The notes beneath the pieces are model-generated. The model was given only the letters and a program-made list of their open reading frames with translations. It did no database searches and was not told where the DNA came from. A DNA stretch of 34,051 nt from positions 1-34,051 of the forward strand of contig CAMTOV010000012.1 of the NCBI GenBank assembly GCA_947074235.1. The letters are read 5' to 3'. Each line of letters starts with the position of its first letter. Within the stretch, counting starts at the first letter, position 1. Source of the DNA: an uncultured Bacteroides sp. GTDB lineage: Bacteria; Bacteroidota; Bacteroidia; Bacteroidales; Bacteroidaceae. This document shows, one piece after another, positions 1 through 8,178 of the stretch. The position numbers and the translations under genes are program-made.

Positions 1-595
1 AGAAGTTTGATACAGGCATACCTTTATAAGTAGCATAGCGAGTCAAAGGAATCATTGTAGTATCACCATGACCACCAATTACCATACCTTCTACTTCGTT
101 AGCGTTGCATCCTAGTTCTTGAGAAAGGAAATATTTGAAACGAGAGCTATCCAAAGCGCCACCCATACCAATAATACGGTGCTTAGGTACACCAAGTGAT
201 TTAAGAGCTAAGTAAGTCATTGTATCCATAGGGTTAGATACCACAACGATGATAGCATTAGGAGAATATTTCAATAGATTTTCAGCTACTGATTTTACGA
301 TACCAGCATTAACACCGATCAACTCTTCGCGAGTCATACCTGGTTTACGTGGAATACCAGAAGTGATAACAACAACGTCAGAATTAGCAGTTTGAGCATA
401 ATCATTAGTACAACCAACCAAAGTTGTGTCGAATCCTAACAATTGTGCACATTGCATCATATCCATCGCTTTACCTTCTGAAACGCCTTCCTTCACGTCC
501 AACATTACTACTTCATCAGCTACTTCATTGAACGCTAATACATTTGCGCATGTAGCACCTACGTTTCCTGCACCTACTACGGTTACTTTTGACAT
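1..595 (-). CDS. mdh: Malate dehydrogenase, N-terminal part (cut by the window edge)
   Basis: NAD-dependent malate dehydrogenase, interconverting malate and oxaloacetate in the cytoplasm. The frame is open from the ATG at 595-593 to the window edge, about 198 residues. It starts MSKVTVVGAGNVGATCAN, a Rossmann GxGxxG nucleotide-binding loop. It continues through VVVITSGIPRKPGMTREELI (the mobile loop with substrate-binding arginines) and VVVSNPMDTMTYLA, and reaches the catalytic histidine in MVIGGHGDTTM. This is the LDH-like MDH type usual in Bacteroidales. The C-terminal third lies outside the window. It is transcribed away from the coiled-coil gene at 828, and a -7 box at 647-654 probably drives it. 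Identity is clear from the motifs. Confidence 0.96.
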   Translation of the reverse strand, partial: MSKVTVVGAGNVGATCANVLAFNEVADEVVMLDVKEGVSEGKAMDMMQCAQLLGFDTTLVGCTNDYAQTANSDVVVITSGIPRKPGMTREELIGVNAGIVKSVAENLLKYSPNAIIVVVSNPMDTMTYLALKSLGVPKHRIIGMGGALDSSRFKYFLSQELGCNANEVEGMVIGGHGDTTMIPLTRYATYKGMPVSNF

Positions 596-646
596 AATAC
601 TTATTTTTTTAGAATTGATAAATTGTTTCATTAATCATTTGTGTGG

Positions 647-654
647 CAAAATTA
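647..654 (-). promoter_or_regulatory. Probable mdh promoter, -7 box
   Basis: The minus strand reads TAATTTTG, a full match to the Bacteroides -7 consensus TAnnTTTG. It lies about 50 bp upstream of the mdh ATG. No clear TTTG -33 box is present at 19-21 bp, so only half of the promoter is supported. Confidence 0.45.
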
Positions 655-791
655 CAATGATAATCCTTATTAAAGAAATATTTCCATAATAATTTTCGTT
701 AAACTCCTTTCACATATAGCGGAATGCAAAGTAGACATTACAGTTTTATAAAAACTACGTTAAACACTGTAATACATATCGTTGAAATGAT

Positions 792-799
792 TATTTTTG
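792..799 (+). promoter_or_regulatory. Probable -7 box for the coiled-coil gene at 828
   Basis: TATTTTTG matches the Bacteroides -7 consensus TAnnTTTG and ends 28 bp before the ATG at 828. No good -33 TTTG was found at the usual distance, so this call rests on one box. Confidence 0.4.
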
Positions 800-827
800 T
801 CGTCTTAATATTAAGAAAATAATAAAA

Positions 828-1700
828 ATGAATAAAAAGACCCTTCTCATTATAGCGATTTCGGCAATGGTGATTGCCTTGATTGGCTTAACCTTCTTGC
901 TTTTTACAGAAAAAAAGAATTCGCGAGAATTACTTGAAGAGTTTGCTCTAGAAAAAGAAGAACTTGAAAATGAGTATACTCACTTTGCTCAGCAATATGA
1001 CGAACTCAAGATAACTGTTACCAATGACTCTCTGTCCATTCTTTTAGATCAAGAACAGGTTAAAACTCAACGTTTACTCGAAGAACTACGCACCGTAAAG
1101 AGTAGCAACGCTGCTGAAATCAGACGTTTGAAGAAAGAATTAGCAACCTTGCGCAAGGTGATGGTAAATTATATCAATCAAATAGACTCACTCAACAAAA
1201 TCAATACTCAGCAGAAGCAAGTAATTGCAGAAGTAACAAAAAAATACAATGCAGCTTCGAGTCAAGTATCTACTCTTTCTGAAGAAAAAAAGAATTTAAC
1301 CAAGAAAGTTGCACTTGCTGCACAATTAGATGCAACAAATATCTCGATAGAAGCTAAAAACAGACGTGACCGAAAGGCCAAAAAAGCAAAAGACGTTGAG
1401 AAGTTTACCATCGGCTTTACTATTGTAAAAAATATAAGTGCCGAAACTGGCGAACGTACGCTATACATTAACATATATAAGCCCAATAACGAGGTATTAT
1501 GCAAAAACACTAGCAATACGTTCGATTACGAAAATCGCACTCTTCCTTATTCAATCAAAAAATACATCGAATACAATGGTGAAGAACAAAATGTAGTTGT
1601 GTATTGGAATGTAGATGAATATCTTTCGGCTGGCACATACCGGGTAGATATTTTCACAGAAGGAACATTAATAGGTTCGCAACGCTTTGAGTTAGAATAA
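828..1700 (+). CDS. Membrane-anchored coiled-coil protein of unknown function
   Basis: 290 residues. A hydrophobic segment at about residues 5-26 (TLLIIAISAMVIALIGLTFL) follows MNKK and is not followed by an obvious signal-peptidase site, so it looks like an N-terminal membrane anchor. Residues about 30-175 are rich in Glu, Lys, Leu and Gln with heptad-like spacing, indicating a long coiled coil, broken by a basic stretch (RRDRKAKKAKD, about residues 178-190). Residues about 192-290 look like a compact beta domain (KFTIGFTIVKN... ending GSQRFELE). The protein would expose its coiled coil and C-terminal domain to the periplasm. It is monocistronic, with its own -7 box and a strong terminator just after the stop. 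I do not recognise a named family. The gene is real by length, codon use and flanking signals. Confidence 0.85.
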   Translation: MNKKTLLIIAISAMVIALIGLTFLLFTEKKNSRELLEEFALEKEELENEYTHFAQQYDELKITVTNDSLSILLDQEQVKTQRLLEELRTVKSSNAAEIRRLKKELATLRKVMVNYINQIDSLNKINTQQKQVIAEVTKKYNAASSQVSTLSEEKKNLTKKVALAAQLDATNISIEAKNRRDRKAKKAKDVEKFTIGFTIVKNISAETGERTLYINIYKPNNEVLCKNTSNTFDYENRTLPYSIKKYIEYNGEEQNVVVYWNVDEYLSAGTYRVDIFTEGTLIGSQRFELE

Positions 1701-1726
1701 ACAAATCACTTATATATCTTATTATT

Positions 1727-1780
1727 ATACTCCCCACTATCGTTTCTTTTCACAGCTATCGATAGTGGGGAGTATTTTTT
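1727..1780 (+). terminator. Intrinsic terminator after the coiled-coil gene
   Basis: A 16-bp perfect stem pairs 1727-1742 with 1760-1775 (core ACTCCCCACTATCG) around a 17-nt loop. A run of T follows to 1780. It starts 26 bp after the stop codon and insulates this gene from the efflux operon promoter. Confidence 0.92.
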
Positions 1781-1797
1781 AAAAAAACTTAAATCTC

Positions 1798-1828
1798 TTT
1801 GTCGAGTAATAAAAAGCATCTATTTTTG
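1798..1828 (+). promoter_or_regulatory. Promoter of the TolC/HlyD/ABC-2 efflux operon
   Basis: TTTG at 1798-1801, a 19-bp spacer, then TATTTTTG at 1821-1828. This fits the Bacteroides -33/-7 consensus (TTTG, 19-21 bp, TAnnTTTG) at every defined position. Transcription should begin near 1833-1835, giving a leader of roughly 115 nt before the ATG at 1951. Confidence 0.75.
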
Positions 1829-1950
1829 TTTCGTTGTTTATGCAATTATTATTTCAACAATTCAACAGTATAGTAATAACGCATTTAATAATAGTTGAGT
1901 CAGAATTAAACTGATACAATAGAGTAGTTAGTTTTAAATACGAAAATATA

Positions 1951-3417
1951 ATGAAGAAAGTATTTTTATTGACAAGCCTGCTAAGTGTTGCAATTATATC
2001 ACAAGCACAGAATGTACTGAGCCTAGATAGTTGTCGTGCATTAGCCATTGCCAACAACAAAGAGTTGCTTATCTCTAATGAAAAGATAAATGCTGCCCAC
2101 TATCAAAAGAAAGCTGCTTTTACAAATTATCTTCCCGAGATTTCTGCAAATGCAGGGTATATGCGCAATCAAAAAGAGTTTTCACTACTGAATACTGATC
2201 AAAAAAATGCGTTATCGGGATTGGGCACAACTGTTGGTGGCACTTTAGAACAGGCTGGAGCTGCTTTGGGACAGATATCTCCAGAGCTAGCACAACAGTT
2301 TGGTCCTATACTCAATGCTTTGGGCGAACAATTAGTACCCACCTTCAATAGCGTTGGTCAATCTTTAGTAGATGCGCTTCGCACAGATACTCGCAATGTG
2401 TTTGCCGGTGCAATTACATTAACACAACCATTATACATGGGTGGCAAGATTCGTGCTTACAATAAAATCACTAAATATGCCGAAGAACTTGCTCATCAGC
2501 AACAAAATAGTAGCTTGCAAGAGGTTATACTTAGCACCGACCAAGTATATTGGCAAGTAGTTTCACTCGTCAACAAAAAGAAACTAGCCGAGAGTTATTT
2601 AAATCTACTAGAAAAGCTAGATGATGATGTAAACAAAATGATTAATGAAGGTGTAGCAACCAAAGCTGATGGTCTGTCAGTACGAGTAAAAGTAAACGAA
2701 GCCGAAATGACGCTTACAAAAGTAGAAGACGGGCTAAGTCTTTCGAGAATGTTATTGTGTCAGCTTTGCGGTTTAGATCTTACTACACCCATCAGCCTAG
2801 AAGATGAAAGCATCGAAGACATTCCTTTATTAGGGATGGGTACTCAATTTGACATGGAGGTAGCCTATGCCAATCGTCCAGAAATACGTAGCCTTGAACT
2901 TGCCAAAGAAATTTATAAGCAAAAAGTAAATGTAACCCGTGCTGAACATCTTCCCTCTCTTGCCTTGATGGGTAACTATATATTAAGTAATCCTTCTGCT
3001 TTCAACAGTTTTGAAAATAAATTTAAAGGAATGTGGAATGTAGGTGTTATGCTTCAAGTACCTATTTGGCATTGGGGGCAAGGCACTTATAAAGTAAAAG
3101 CAGCCAAAGCCGAAGCTCGCATTGCGCAATATCAACTAGAAGAAGCCAAAGAGAAAATTGAATTACAAGTAAATCAAGCATCGTTCAAAGTAAAAGAAGC
3201 TGCCAAGAAGCTTGTTATGACAGAGAAGAATCAAGAGAAAGCGGATGAAAATCTTCGCTATGCTACACTTGGTTTTCAAGAAGGCGTGATTGCAACCAAC
3301 AATGTGCTAGAGGCACAAACAGCTTGGCTTAAAGCACAGTCCGAAAAGATTGACGCTCAGATTGATGTAAAATTGACAGAGATTTATCTACAAAAGTCTC
3401 TCGGTACATTGAAGTAA
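1951..3417 (+). CDS. TolC-family outer membrane efflux protein
   Basis: Outer membrane channel component of a tripartite exporter, 488 residues, a normal length for the OEP family. A signal peptide at residues 1-19 ends ...AIISQAQ. The mature part begins NVLSLDSCRALAIANNKELLI, the typical start of the first OEP repeat (alpha-helical barrel). A second repeat begins near residue 300 (FDMEVAYANRPEIRSLELAKEI). The C-terminal section has the usual helical run and the FQEGVIATNNVLEAQTAWLKA segment. It is the first gene of the operon, 101 bp ahead of the HlyD-type gene, with no terminator in between. The substrate cannot be told from sequence. Confidence 0.93.
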   Translation: MKKVFLLTSLLSVAIISQAQNVLSLDSCRALAIANNKELLISNEKINAAHYQKKAAFTNYLPEISANAGYMRNQKEFSLLNTDQKNALSGLGTTVGGTLEQAGAALGQISPELAQQFGPILNALGEQLVPTFNSVGQSLVDALRTDTRNVFAGAITLTQPLYMGGKIRAYNKITKYAEELAHQQQNSSLQEVILSTDQVYWQVVSLVNKKKLAESYLNLLEKLDDDVNKMINEGVATKADGLSVRVKVNEAEMTLTKVEDGLSLSRMLLCQLCGLDLTTPISLEDESIEDIPLLGMGTQFDMEVAYANRPEIRSLELAKEIYKQKVNVTRAEHLPSLALMGNYILSNPSAFNSFENKFKGMWNVGVMLQVPIWHWGQGTYKVKAAKAEARIAQYQLEEAKEKIELQVNQASFKVKEAAKKLVMTEKNQEKADENLRYATLGFQEGVIATNNVLEAQTAWLKAQSEKIDAQIDVKLTEIYLQKSLGTLK

Positions 3418-3518
3418 GCATTCATCAAATAATCATTTAGAAATATATAAATTATAAACTTATAAGGCTTTTCATCCCAACGTATTGTTGCTGAAAGCTC
3501 AATTATCAAACGTTCATT

Positions 3519-4511
3519 ATGGAATCACAGAAATCACAAAACAGCAATATGTTGCTTGCGTTTCTAACGCTACTTGGTGTTATCATCTTAGTAGCCGTTG
3601 TTGGTTTTTTCATGCTATCCAAAGGTCCTGAAATTATCCAAGGACAAGCAGAAGTTGACGAATATCGTGTGTCGAGCAAAGTGCCCGGACGCATACTAGA
3701 GTTTCGTGTAAAAGAGGGGCAGGAAGTCAAAAAGGGTGATACACTTGCCATTTTAGAAGCTCCTGATGTTCAAGCAAAACTTCAACAAGCATTAGCCGCA
3801 CAATCGGCTGCCAATGCTCAAAATGAAAAAGCTATAAAAGGGGCTCGTCAAGAGCAAATTCAAGGAGCATATGAGATGTGGCAAAAATCGATTGCCGGAC
3901 TTGAAATTGCAGAAAAATCGTATACCCGTGTGAAAAACCTATATGAGCAGGGAGTGATGCCTGCACAAAAGTTTGATGAAGTTAGTGCACAACGTAAAGC
4001 GGCAATTGCTACCGAGAAAGCGGCAAAATCGCAATATGAAATGGCAAAGAATGGTGCTGAACGTGAAGACAAACTAGCGGCAGCAGCTTTAGTGGATCGT
4101 GCAAAAGGGGCTGTTGCAGAAGTAAATTCTTATATCAATGAGACTTATCTTATTGCTTCTGCCAATGGCGAGGTTTCAGAGATTTTCCCAAAAGTGGGCG
4201 AATTGGTAGGAACTGGTGCGCCAATTATGAACATTGCCGTATTAAGCGACATGTGGGTAACCTTCAATGTGCGCGAAGATTTACTGAAAGATATGACAGT
4301 TGGCTCTGAGTTTATTGCCATTGTGCCAGCACTTGGCAATGAAGAATTTCCATTGCAAGTATATTACATGAAAGATCTTGGCACTTATGCAGCTTGGAAA
4401 GCAACAAAAACAACCGGACAATTCGATTTAAAAACATTCGAAGTTCGTGCACGCCCATTATCTGCCGTACCAGGTTTACGCCCTGGAATGTCTGTGATTA
4501 TTAAGAAGTAA
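3519..4511 (+). CDS. HlyD/EmrA-type periplasmic adaptor (membrane fusion protein)
   Basis: 330 residues. The adaptor links the inner membrane permeases to the TolC-type channel. One N-terminal membrane helix spans about residues 10-33 (MLLAFLTLLGVIILVAVVGF). The first half of the lipoyl-like domain follows at about 50-85 (SSKVPGRILEFRVKEGQEVK, then GDTLAILEAPDVQ). An Ala/Gln/Lys-rich helical hairpin at about 85-200 includes KNLYEQGVMPAQKFDEVSAQ. The lipoyl domain closes with YLIASANGEVSEIFPKVGEL, and a beta-barrel domain runs to the C-terminus (PGLRPGMSVIIKK). The gene ends 6 bp before the first permease, so translation is probably coupled. Confidence 0.92.
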   Translation: MESQKSQNSNMLLAFLTLLGVIILVAVVGFFMLSKGPEIIQGQAEVDEYRVSSKVPGRILEFRVKEGQEVKKGDTLAILEAPDVQAKLQQALAAQSAANAQNEKAIKGARQEQIQGAYEMWQKSIAGLEIAEKSYTRVKNLYEQGVMPAQKFDEVSAQRKAAIATEKAAKSQYEMAKNGAEREDKLAAAALVDRAKGAVAEVNSYINETYLIASANGEVSEIFPKVGELVGTGAPIMNIAVLSDMWVTFNVREDLLKDMTVGSEFIAIVPALGNEEFPLQVYYMKDLGTYAAWKATKTTGQFDLKTFEVRARPLSAVPGLRPGMSVIIKK

Positions 4512-4517
4512 TCTGCA

Positions 4518-5699
4518 ATGGAGAAAATAAAAAGAAGATATATAGCTCTATGGCTTGTCATGAAGCGAGAATGCCAACGATTGGTTTCTCGCCCGCTATA
4601 TCTTTTCTGCATGGTGATAGCTCCCATGTTCTGCTATCTGTTTTTTACTACTTTGATGGGTTCGGGACTACCCACTGAGTTGCCTGTAGGTGTTGTCGAC
4701 ATGGATCAAACAGCAACCTCGCGCAATATCATACGCAACCTCGATTCCTTTGGTCAGACACAGGTAGTAGCTCATTATCCCAATGTGAGTGATGCACGCA
4801 TTGCCATGCAAGAAGGCAAGATATATGCATTCTTCTATCTTCCACCCGGTTTGTCATCAGATGCTACTAACCAAAAACAGCCAAAGATATCTTTTTATAC
4901 CAACAACTCATACCTCATTGCTGGTTCGTTGTTGCTCAAGGATATGAAGATGATGAGTGAACTGGCATCGGGAGCAGCCGCACGAAAAGTACTTTACGCC
5001 AAAGGAGCTACCGAAGATCAAGCAATGGCGTTTTTGCAACCCATCGTTATCGACACACATGCACTCAATAACCCTTGGCTCAACTATTCGGTTTACTTGT
5101 GCAACACCATTGTGCCTGCTATGCTCATGATATTAATGTTCATGGTTACTGTTTACTCTATTGGTACAGAAATAAAAGACCGCACGGCTCGCGAATGGCT
5201 TCGGTTGAGTAATAACTCAATATATATAGCCCTTGCCGGAAAGCTATTTCCACAAACGGTGATATTCTCTATCATGGGGATGTTTTATAATGCTTATCTA
5301 TATGGCATTTTGCATTTCCCCTGCAATAGCGGCATCTGGCCTATGCTACTAGCCACACTGTGTTTTGTATTAGCGTCGCAACTTTGTGGTGTATTCATGG
5401 TAGGCATATTACCAACCTTACGTTTGGGATTGAGCTTTGCTTCACTTTGGGGAGTTATATCCGTTTCTATCTGCGGATTCTCATTCCCCGTGATGGCTAT
5501 GCATCCCACTCTGCAAGCATTGAGCATTCTATTCCCATTGCGCCACTACTTCTTAATCTATGTAGACCAAGCGCTCAATGGTTATAGCATGGCCTATTCG
5601 TGGCCCAATTATTTGGCGTTATTACTATTTATGATGCTTCCGTTCCTGGTTATCCATCGATTAAAAGAAGCATTGATTTATTATAAATATGTACCCTAA
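4518..5699 (+). CDS. ABC-2 type permease, first subunit
   Basis: 393 residues of the ABC2_membrane_3 type (YbhS/YbhR-like). One membrane helix lies near residues 24-45. A large extracytoplasmic domain spans about 48-185, with VGVVDMDQTATSRNIIRNLD and AMQEGKIYAFFYLPPGLS, the family's typical features. About five more helices fill residues 190-390. It has no Walker motifs, so it is a membrane subunit and not an ATPase. The stop and the next gene's start share one base (TAATG at 5697-5701), which argues for a heterodimer made in equal amounts. Its partner subunit follows directly. Confidence 0.9.
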   Translation: MEKIKRRYIALWLVMKRECQRLVSRPLYLFCMVIAPMFCYLFFTTLMGSGLPTELPVGVVDMDQTATSRNIIRNLDSFGQTQVVAHYPNVSDARIAMQEGKIYAFFYLPPGLSSDATNQKQPKISFYTNNSYLIAGSLLLKDMKMMSELASGAAARKVLYAKGATEDQAMAFLQPIVIDTHALNNPWLNYSVYLCNTIVPAMLMILMFMVTVYSIGTEIKDRTAREWLRLSNNSIYIALAGKLFPQTVIFSIMGMFYNAYLYGILHFPCNSGIWPMLLATLCFVLASQLCGVFMVGILPTLRLGLSFASLWGVISVSICGFSFPVMAMHPTLQALSILFPLRHYFLIYVDQALNGYSMAYSWPNYLALLLFMMLPFLVIHRLKEALIYYKYVP

Positions 5700-6943
5700 T
5701 GAGTGAGAATACATTTTTCAATAAGATAAAGCAAGGTATAAACGATTTATTCTATATCTGGCTACAGGAGTTTCGCAATACCTTTCGCGATCAAGGGGTA
5801 TTGATATTCTTCATCGTGGTGCCTTTGGCTTATCCACTGCTCTATGGGTTTATCTATACCGAAGAGGTAGTGCGTGAAGTACCCGCTGTGGTAGTAGATA
5901 TGTCGCGCAGCAGCCTCAGTCGCGAATACATTCGCAAAATAGATGCCACTGCCGACATACAGATTGTGGCCTATTGCACTGATATGGAAGAAGCCAAGGA
6001 GATACTGAAAGAGCGAGAAGCATACGGAATTATCTATATTCCCGCCGAGTTTAGTAAAGACATCGCTCGTGGCATACAGGCTCACGTCAACATCTATTGC
6101 GATATGAGTGGACTGCTCTATTATAAGAGTATGTTACTGGCCAATACGGCCGTGTCGCTCGACATGAATCGTGACATCAAGATAGCTCGTGCCGGCAATA
6201 CAACCGATCGTCAAGATGAAATCACGGGATACCCGATAGAATATGAAGATATAGCGCTCTATAATCCTACCAATGGTTTTGCGGCCTTTTTAATTCCGGC
6301 CGTATTGATATTGATGCTTCAACAAACATTGCTGTTGGGCATTGGTTTGTCTGCCGGAACAGCACGCGAGAACAATCGCTTCAAAGACCTCGTGCCTATC
6401 AATCGTCATTATAACGGAACACTACGAATTGTGTTTGGCAAGGGACTGTGCTACTATATGATTTACTCTGTGATATCGGTGTATGTATTATGCATCGTTC
6501 CGCACATCTTTAAGCTCAACCAGATAGGCATGCCACGAGATTTAATCTTGTTTTTGCTACCCTACTTGGCTTCGTGTATATTCTTTGCAATGACGGTTTC
6601 CATCTTCATCCGCAATCGCGAAACATGTATGTTGATATTTGTATTTACCTCCGTTCCATTGTTGTTTATCTCGGGCATATCGTGGCCGGGAGCAGCCATT
6701 CCTAAGTTCTGGGAGTTGATATCTTATTTGTTTCCTTCCACGTTTGGTATTAATGGATTTGTGCGCATCAACAATATGGGTGCTACATTAAGTGAAGTTG
6801 AAATGGAGTATAAAGCGTTATGGATTCAAGCAGGTTTCTATTTTATTACTACCTGCTTAGTATATAGATGGCAAATTATAAGAAGTAGAAAACACATCAT
6901 TGATCGATATCAAGAACTTAAGACAAACAGTTCTAAACCATAA
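5699..6943 (+). CDS. ABC-2 type permease, second subunit
   Basis: 414 residues, same fold as the preceding permease: an N-terminal helix at about residues 28-50, an extracytoplasmic domain with AVVVDMSRSSLSREYIRKID and EAYGIIYIPAEFSKDIARG, and then about five helices. It overlaps the previous gene by one base. Its TAA stop (6941-6943) lies inside the left arm of the operon terminator. There is no nucleotide-binding subunit before or after it. The next DNA is a mobile-element remnant, so an ATPase gene could have been lost from here, although the terminator sits exactly at the gene end and suggests the operon is naturally complete. Confidence 0.9.
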   Translation: MSENTFFNKIKQGINDLFYIWLQEFRNTFRDQGVLIFFIVVPLAYPLLYGFIYTEEVVREVPAVVVDMSRSSLSREYIRKIDATADIQIVAYCTDMEEAKEILKEREAYGIIYIPAEFSKDIARGIQAHVNIYCDMSGLLYYKSMLLANTAVSLDMNRDIKIARAGNTTDRQDEITGYPIEYEDIALYNPTNGFAAFLIPAVLILMLQQTLLLGIGLSAGTARENNRFKDLVPINRHYNGTLRIVFGKGLCYYMIYSVISVYVLCIVPHIFKLNQIGMPRDLILFLLPYLASCIFFAMTVSIFIRNRETCMLIFVFTSVPLLFISGISWPGAAIPKFWELISYLFPSTFGINGFVRINNMGATLSEVEMEYKALWIQAGFYFITTCLVYRWQIIRSRKHIIDRYQELKTNSSKP

Positions 6944-6993
6944 AAGCAAAAGCGAAGTACTCTTACAAATACTTCGCTTTTGCTTTTATGGTT
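6936..6993 (+). terminator. 24-bp perfect hairpin ending the efflux operon
   Basis: 6936-6959 is the exact reverse complement of 6970-6993, around a 10-nt loop. The arm contains AAAAGCAAAAGCGAAGTA. The left arm includes the stop codon of the second permease. There is no long T run after the right arm, but a stem this long at the very end of an operon is most simply a terminator. It may work in both directions. Confidence 0.85.
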
Positions 6994-7046
6994 GATATCA
7001 TCCACACTTTTATTCGCTTAGCAAAGGTGTTTACCATTAGTGTTAA

Positions 7047-7793
7047 TGCCCCATCTGGACTTGCCAACTAATTTTAGAGAATAAGTTAAGCTACATTTAA
7101 TAATTTATCATTATTACTCTCTATCTCTCACCAGAACCCCTCAATATTGAGGTTGTTTAAGAAGGAGTGCCTTCTTTTCCGGTTATACCAAATTTCAATA
7201 TACCGGAATAACGCAACTCTCATATTATCCTTTGATAACTTTTTAAATCCATAAATCATTTCAGTTTTCAAGCTTTTAAAGAAACTTTCAGCCACAGCAT
7301 TGTCCCAGCAGCTTCCTTTGCGTAACATACTTTGTCTGATATTATATGAGGCTACGTAATTGCGAAACTTACGGCTTATATATTGTGCACCACGATCTCA
7401 ATGAAAAATCATATCTAGATTCCGTCTTCTACTCTTAACCGTCATTTTAAAGGCTGCCATTACCGTCTCAACCGTATTCATACCATCACTAATACCCCAT
7501 CCTATGACTTTTCTATCAAAGAGATTTATTACCGTAGTCAGATATAAAAAACCTTCCAATACAGATATATAAGTAATATCAGAAACCAGCGCTTGTGAAG
7601 GCGTATCAGGACTGAAACTGCGATTCAGTAAGTTTTCAAATATAGGTTCCTTATGATTGAAATCTGTAGTAACCTTATGTTTTTTACGATGCTTGCTCTG
7701 AATATTCATATTCCACATTAAACTATTCAACCAGCAAATCTTCGGGAAGAATTTCAAAAGTCTAGTCAACATAATTGTATGTGAACAACACAT
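7047..7793 (-). mobile_element. Remnant of an IS3-family insertion sequence
   Basis: Only the 3-prime part of the element remains: the integrase core and C-terminus of the OrfB transposase, and a probable terminal repeat. On the plus strand TGCCCCATCTGGACTTGCCA starts at 7047, about 80 bp beyond the transposase stop. IS3-family ends begin TG, so this may be the element's end. No matching inverted copy was found on the other side. The 5-prime half (OrfA and the OrfB N-terminus) is missing, and coding similarity fades near 7780. The terminal repeat is inferred. The transposase identity is firm. Confidence 0.65.
7128..7793 (-). pseudogene. IS3-family OrfB transposase, truncated and with an internal stop
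   Basis: Reading on the minus strand, NIQSKHRKKHKVTT, then SPDTPSQALVSDITYISV and INLFDRKVIGW are the conserved integrase (rve) core of IS3-type transposases. The frame then hits TGA at 7398-7400 in the motif FH-stop-DRGAQY, where the family normally has FHSDRG. TCA to TGA is a single change. The same frame continues to GSCWDNAVAESFFKSLKTE and ends at 7128. The first catalytic Asp (SDITY) and the Glu (AESFF) are present. The second Asp comes directly after the stop. The N-terminal half is missing. A product is unlikely to be active. Confidence 0.9.
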
Positions 7794-7799
7794 GAATGT

Positions 7800-8168
7800 T
7801 TATTCTAAATAAGGACCTTTCCCTTTTAGGCGTTCACTTAAAAAGGCTTTAGAATTGCCGTATTCAGTTATATGTTTCTTACCGACATATAAGTCTATTC
7901 TTATCAAAGCGGTAGGATTATTACAGGAAACTTCTATAACGGCAAAATAGGACTTTGTTTTTAATTTATTTGAAAATGATTCTTTTACATAAACACCTTC
8001 AATACCTAGACCATCAGCAATTATATGCATTTGAGCATTGGGGTCATCACAAGTTATTTGATAAGCGATAGAAGTTTCTACATCCTCTAATGGTATATCA
8101 TCATTACTACAACTTTGAAATAAAACCAAGCAATAGACTGAAAATAGTGATATTATAATATATTTCAT
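7800..8168 (-). CDS. Small lipoprotein of unknown function, probably surface-exposed
   Basis: About 122 residues from the ATG at 8168, chosen because MKYIIISLFSVYCLVLFQSC is a clean lipoprotein signal with the lipidated Cys at residue 20. AAAGGA lies just upstream. An in-frame start at 8189 would overlap the upstream gene and spoil the signal. The mature protein begins CSNDD, close to the acidic export signal that sends Bacteroidetes lipoproteins to the cell surface. The sequence holds an internal near-repeat: CDDPNAQMHI (residues 40-49) and CNNPTALIRI (82-91), with two Cys that could form a disulfide. It starts 10 bp after the 520-residue lipoprotein gene, so the two are probably co-transcribed. 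I recognise no family. Its stop lies 7 bp from the IS3 remnant. Confidence 0.75.
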   Translation of the reverse strand: MKYIIISLFSVYCLVLFQSCSNDDIPLEDVETSIAYQITCDDPNAQMHIIADGLGIEGVYVKESFSNKLKTKSYFAVIEVSCNNPTALIRIDLYVGKKHITEYGNSKAFLSERLKGKGPYLE

Positions 8169-8178
8169 TTCCTTTATT

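Noticed and set aside
426..689. 87-codon plus-strand ORF opposite mdh
   Set aside because: It is antisense to the conserved mdh coding sequence and its promoter, and its composition is low-complexity Thr/Ser.
5762..6085. 107-codon minus-strand ORF inside the second permease
   Set aside because: It is a shadow frame of a well-supported permease.
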